DNA from: Flavobacterium sp. ACN2
Lineage (GTDB): Bacteria > Bacteroidota > Bacteroidia > Flavobacteriales > Flavobacteriaceae
Reading direction: 5' to 3'
DNA length: 64,000 nucleotides
NCBI RefSeq assembly: GCF_002303885.1
Contig: NZ_MRCM01000001.1
Location: forward strand, 186,001-250,000
Below, in pieces: positions 61,667 through 64,000 of this stretch (positions within the stretch are counted from its first letter, which is position 1; every line of letters starts with the position of its first letter). Both the position numbers and the translations under genes were made by a program. The notes under the pieces were generated by a model. The model made no database searches, was not told where the DNA came from, and saw only the letters and a program-made list of their open reading frames with translations.

Positions 61667-62947
61667 TTAAAAAGCATCTTTCATTTTATCTTTTATCGCA
61701 TCAAGACATAAGTTATTAATACTTCCTTCGTGCGTGTGTTTGGTTTCTTTTGGAGATTTGTATGTTCCTGCTTCCAATTGTTCTGCAACAGCTTTGTAAG
61801 CGTCTCTAAAAGGCATTCCTTCTACCACCATTTCGTTTAAAGTATCTACAGTAAACAAGTAATCGTATTTTTTATCTTCTAAAATATGATCTTTCACCGT
61901 AATATCTTTTATAGAAAATATTGCAATATCCAAACAAGCTTTTAGGTTTTGAATTGCTGGAAACAAACCTTCTTTTAACAGTTGTAAATCTCTGTGATAA
62001 CCGCTTGGAAGATTATTGGTAATTAAAGTGATTTCGTACGGAAGTGCCTGAATCTTATTGCATTTCCCTCTGATTAATTCGAAAACATCTGGATTCTTTT
62101 TGTGAGGCATAATGCTTGACCCAGTTGTAAGATGTGCCGGAAGACCAATAAAATCAAAGTTCTGGCTCATATACAAACAAACATCCATGGCAAATTTTGA
62201 TAAAGTTCCTGCAACACTTGTCATCGCAAAAGCAACCGTTTTTTCTGCTTTTCCACGGCTCATTTGTGCTGCTACAGCATTGTATTTTAAGGTTTCAAAA
62301 CCTAATTCCTGTGTTGTAAATGTTCTATTAATTGGGAATGAACTTCCGTAACCTGCAGCAGAACCTAACGGATTCTGATCTACAATTTTAGAAGCGGCGT
62401 TCAACATTGTAATATCGTCAATTAAACTCTCTGCGTAAGCAGAAAACCACATTCCGAATGACGATGGCATAGCGATTTGCAAATGCGTATAACCTGGCAA
62501 TAAAACGTTTTGATGTTTTTCAGCCGATTCCATTAATAAGTCAAACAATGTTTTTACTTGCTCTTTTATTGCTTTTAATTCGTCTTTTAAATACAAATGA
62601 ACATCTACCAAAACCTGATCGTTACGAGAACGTGCGGTATGGATCTTCTTTCCTGCATCGCCTAGTTTTACGGTTAGAAGATATTCGATTTTAGAATGTA
62701 CATCTTCAAAACTGTCTTCGATTTCGAAATTTCCAACTACAATATCTGCAATGATTTCGTTTAAGGCATCAACCAAAGAAGTTGTTTCTTCCTGAGTTAA
62801 TAAACCAATCTGTCCCAACATTTTGGCGTGAGCAATTGAACCTAAAGCATCGTATTTTGCTAAAACTAAATCCAGTTCACGATCGTTTCCAACGGTAAAT
62901 TGTTCGATTTGTTTATCTGTTGGTATTCCTTTTTCCCAAAGTTTCAT
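61667..62947 (-). CDS. argH: Argininosuccinate lyase
   Basis: 426 residues, aspartase/fumarase superfamily. MKLWEKGIPTDKQIEQFTVG at the start, then HTARSRNDQVLVDVHLYLKD, GYTHLQIAMPSSFGMWF and TGSSIMPHKKNPDVFELIRG, the catalytic Ser loop with KKNPD specific for ASL. It splits argininosuccinate into arginine and fumarate. No other arginine genes are in the window, and a RhuM-family gene lies directly upstream on the same strand, with a hairpin in the short gap. The length is slightly below the usual 450-460. Confidence 0.95.
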   Translation of the reverse strand: MKLWEKGIPTDKQIEQFTVGNDRELDLVLAKYDALGSIAHAKMLGQIGLLTQEETTSLVDALNEIIADIVVGNFEIEDSFEDVHSKIEYLLTVKLGDAGKKIHTARSRNDQVLVDVHLYLKDELKAIKEQVKTLFDLLMESAEKHQNVLLPGYTHLQIAMPSSFGMWFSAYAESLIDDITMLNAASKIVDQNPLGSAAGYGSSFPINRTFTTQELGFETLKYNAVAAQMSRGKAEKTVAFAMTSVAGTLSKFAMDVCLYMSQNFDFIGLPAHLTTGSSIMPHKKNPDVFELIRGKCNKIQALPYEITLITNNLPSGYHRDLQLLKEGLFPAIQNLKACLDIAIFSIKDITVKDHILEDKKYDYLFTVDTLNEMVVEGMPFRDAYKAVAEQLEAGTYKSPKETKHTHEGSINNLCLDAIKDKMKDAF

Positions 62948-62965
62948 AGGTCATGTTTTTTTACC

Positions 62966-62991
62966 GTCAGTTTTTTATTTAATTAACTGAC
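62966..62991 (-). other. Hairpin overlapping the rhuM stop, upstream of argH
   Basis: GTCAGTT (62966-62972) pairs with AACTGAC (62985-62991) around the RhuM stop codon, 19 bases before the argH ATG. On the minus strand it is followed by A residues, not T, so it is a poor terminator for rhuM; it may affect argH translation. Confidence 0.4.
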
Positions 62992-63979
62992 TTTTTTTTA
63001 CTTTTAAAATTTCTTTATCAAAATCCGAAATGTAATTTTTATCTTGAATTATCCTGAATTTTTCAAACTCAGATTCTGCTTTTATTTTTGCTTCTAATTG
63101 TGATATTTTTCCGTTATCCAGTAAAATTGGGTAATTAGAAAGTTGAAGGAAATTATTTAAAAAATTACTCCAATCTTCCATTTTCATCAATAATTGCCTT
63201 TTAGCATTATTTTCGGCTAAATCTAAATATGCAGAAACAATCCTATTTAATTCCTGAATATGATTTTCACTTAAATAATTCTTTGCTATTATAACATCTG
63301 TTCTTTGAATTTTTCCATGTGGAGCATCTTTCCAAGTAGACAAACCCATATGAATCTTTTCTGCATCAGCTTCTGTATAAATAATTTCAGCAGCAGTCTT
63401 ACCAGAAATTGCCCAATGCAATTTATTTTGAACAGAAGTGAAAAAGTTTTTTGTCGCTATTGCAGTATTATCATAATCTGCTGAAAGAGCATAGATATCG
63501 GTTATTTTCTGATAAAATCTTCTTTCTGATGATCTTATCTCTCTAATCTTATCTAATAATTCCTCAAAATAATCTTTTCCAAATGATGAACCATTTTTTA
63601 GCATTTCATCGTTTAAGACAAAACCTTTTCTAATGAATTCATTTAAAGTCTTTGTTGCCCAAATCCTAAATTGAGTTGCTTGTTTTGAATTTACTCTATA
63701 ACCAATAGCAATAATGGCATCAAGATTATAAAAATCAATTTCACGATTTACTTCACGATTTCCTTCTTTTTGAAGTACTCGAATTTTTCGAGTAGTTGAA
63801 ATTTGCTCTAATTCCTCGCTTTTAAAAATTTCTTTTAAATGATATGTAACAGTATTTGACTCAACGCCAAAAAGTTGTGCAATAGCTTTTTGATTCAACC
63901 AAAAGCTCTCATCAATATATGTTACTTCAACATTTATATTGCTGTCTGCTGTTTGATAAAGTAAAATAGGCTTTTGCAT
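62975..63979 (-). CDS. RhuM-family protein
   Basis: 334 residues. The Bro-N/HTH-like start YQTADSNINVEVTYIDESFW, NQKAIAQLFGVESNTVTYHL and REIDFYNLDAIIAIGYRVNS match RhuM (a Salmonella SPI-3 protein) and its many relatives on genomic islands. After about 170 comes AISGKTAAEIIYTEADAEKI and HMGLSTWKDAPHGKI, typical of the second half, probably an effector domain. Often linked to mobile or phage-defence regions; its activity is unsettled. It is only 27 bases from argH, so it may drive or disrupt argH transcription. Nothing else mobile is seen nearby. Confidence 0.88.
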   Translation of the reverse strand: MQKPILLYQTADSNINVEVTYIDESFWLNQKAIAQLFGVESNTVTYHLKEIFKSEELEQISTTRKIRVLQKEGNREVNREIDFYNLDAIIAIGYRVNSKQATQFRIWATKTLNEFIRKGFVLNDEMLKNGSSFGKDYFEELLDKIREIRSSERRFYQKITDIYALSADYDNTAIATKNFFTSVQNKLHWAISGKTAAEIIYTEADAEKIHMGLSTWKDAPHGKIQRTDVIIAKNYLSENHIQELNRIVSAYLDLAENNAKRQLLMKMEDWSNFLNNFLQLSNYPILLDNGKISQLEAKIKAESEFEKFRIIQDKNYISDFDKEILKVKKSQLIK

Positions 63980-64000
63980 ATTTAATTGTATTTTATAATT

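Overview
The window looks like chromosomal DNA of a Flavobacterium-type member of the Bacteroidota. It is AT-rich. Many genes are preceded by the Bacteroidota -7 box TAnnTTTG, in some cases with a TTTG -33 box, and few have a clear Shine-Dalgarno sequence. Gene content agrees: a pectate lyase with a type IX secretion tail, a bacilliredoxin, a DUF6377 sensor-regulator, Omp85-like and OmpA-like outer-membrane proteins, and several families of long intergenic palindromes. I saw no rRNA or tRNA gene, CRISPR array or complete transposon.

Layout. 1-6.0 kb is a stress and genome-maintenance cluster: a Nei-like DNA glycosylase (cut by the left edge), a DUF892 ferritin-like protein, a very acidic protein, DUF5661, a 54-residue DUF1328 membrane protein, topoisomerase IB, a small SAP/Rho-N-like protein, a frameshifted secreted protein and a DUF4142 lipoprotein. 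6.2-10.4 kb holds an aldo/keto reductase, a zinc alcohol dehydrogenase, a cupin and an AraC regulator, separated by arrays of degenerate 8-bp repeats. 10.7-26.8 kb mixes glycan use (GH2, DUF1349, GH3 and the DUF6377 regulator) with TlpA, an ArsR-OYE operon, tyrS, an acyltransferase and an acyl-CoA dehydrogenase. 27-41 kb carries a MocR regulator opposite a DMT exporter, bestrophin, a Usp-like protein, a histidine kinase/response regulator pair, an Omp85-like barrel, aspartase, a pentapeptide-repeat protein, a TetR-MFS efflux pair and GMP reductase. 41-52 kb carries miaE, glyA, fumarylacetoacetase, a secreted phosphodiesterase-fold enzyme, the two agmatine-to-putrescine enzymes (aguA, aguB) with a lipoprotein and an OmpA protein between them, and a RelE/ParE toxin-antitoxin pair. 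52-64 kb carries DUF808, clpB, a bacilliredoxin, two coupled DUF2157-like membrane proteins, the pectate lyase, argH and a RhuM-family protein.

The most striking signal is upstream of tyrS. A -7 promoter box is followed within 10 bases by a 36-codon ORF with five Tyr codons. A strong intrinsic terminator then ends 13 bases before the tyrS start codon, and an alternative pairing could disrupt that terminator. This has the architecture of classical leader-peptide attenuation responding to tyrosyl-tRNA.

Other notable signals: matched TetR operators, a palindrome overlapping the ArsR promoter, a motif repeated three times around the DUF6377 regulator, and palindromic elements nested one inside another. 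There is also a probable one-base deletion in the gene at 4.5-5.3 kb and a 12-bp in-frame tandem repeat at the end of the DUF808 gene.
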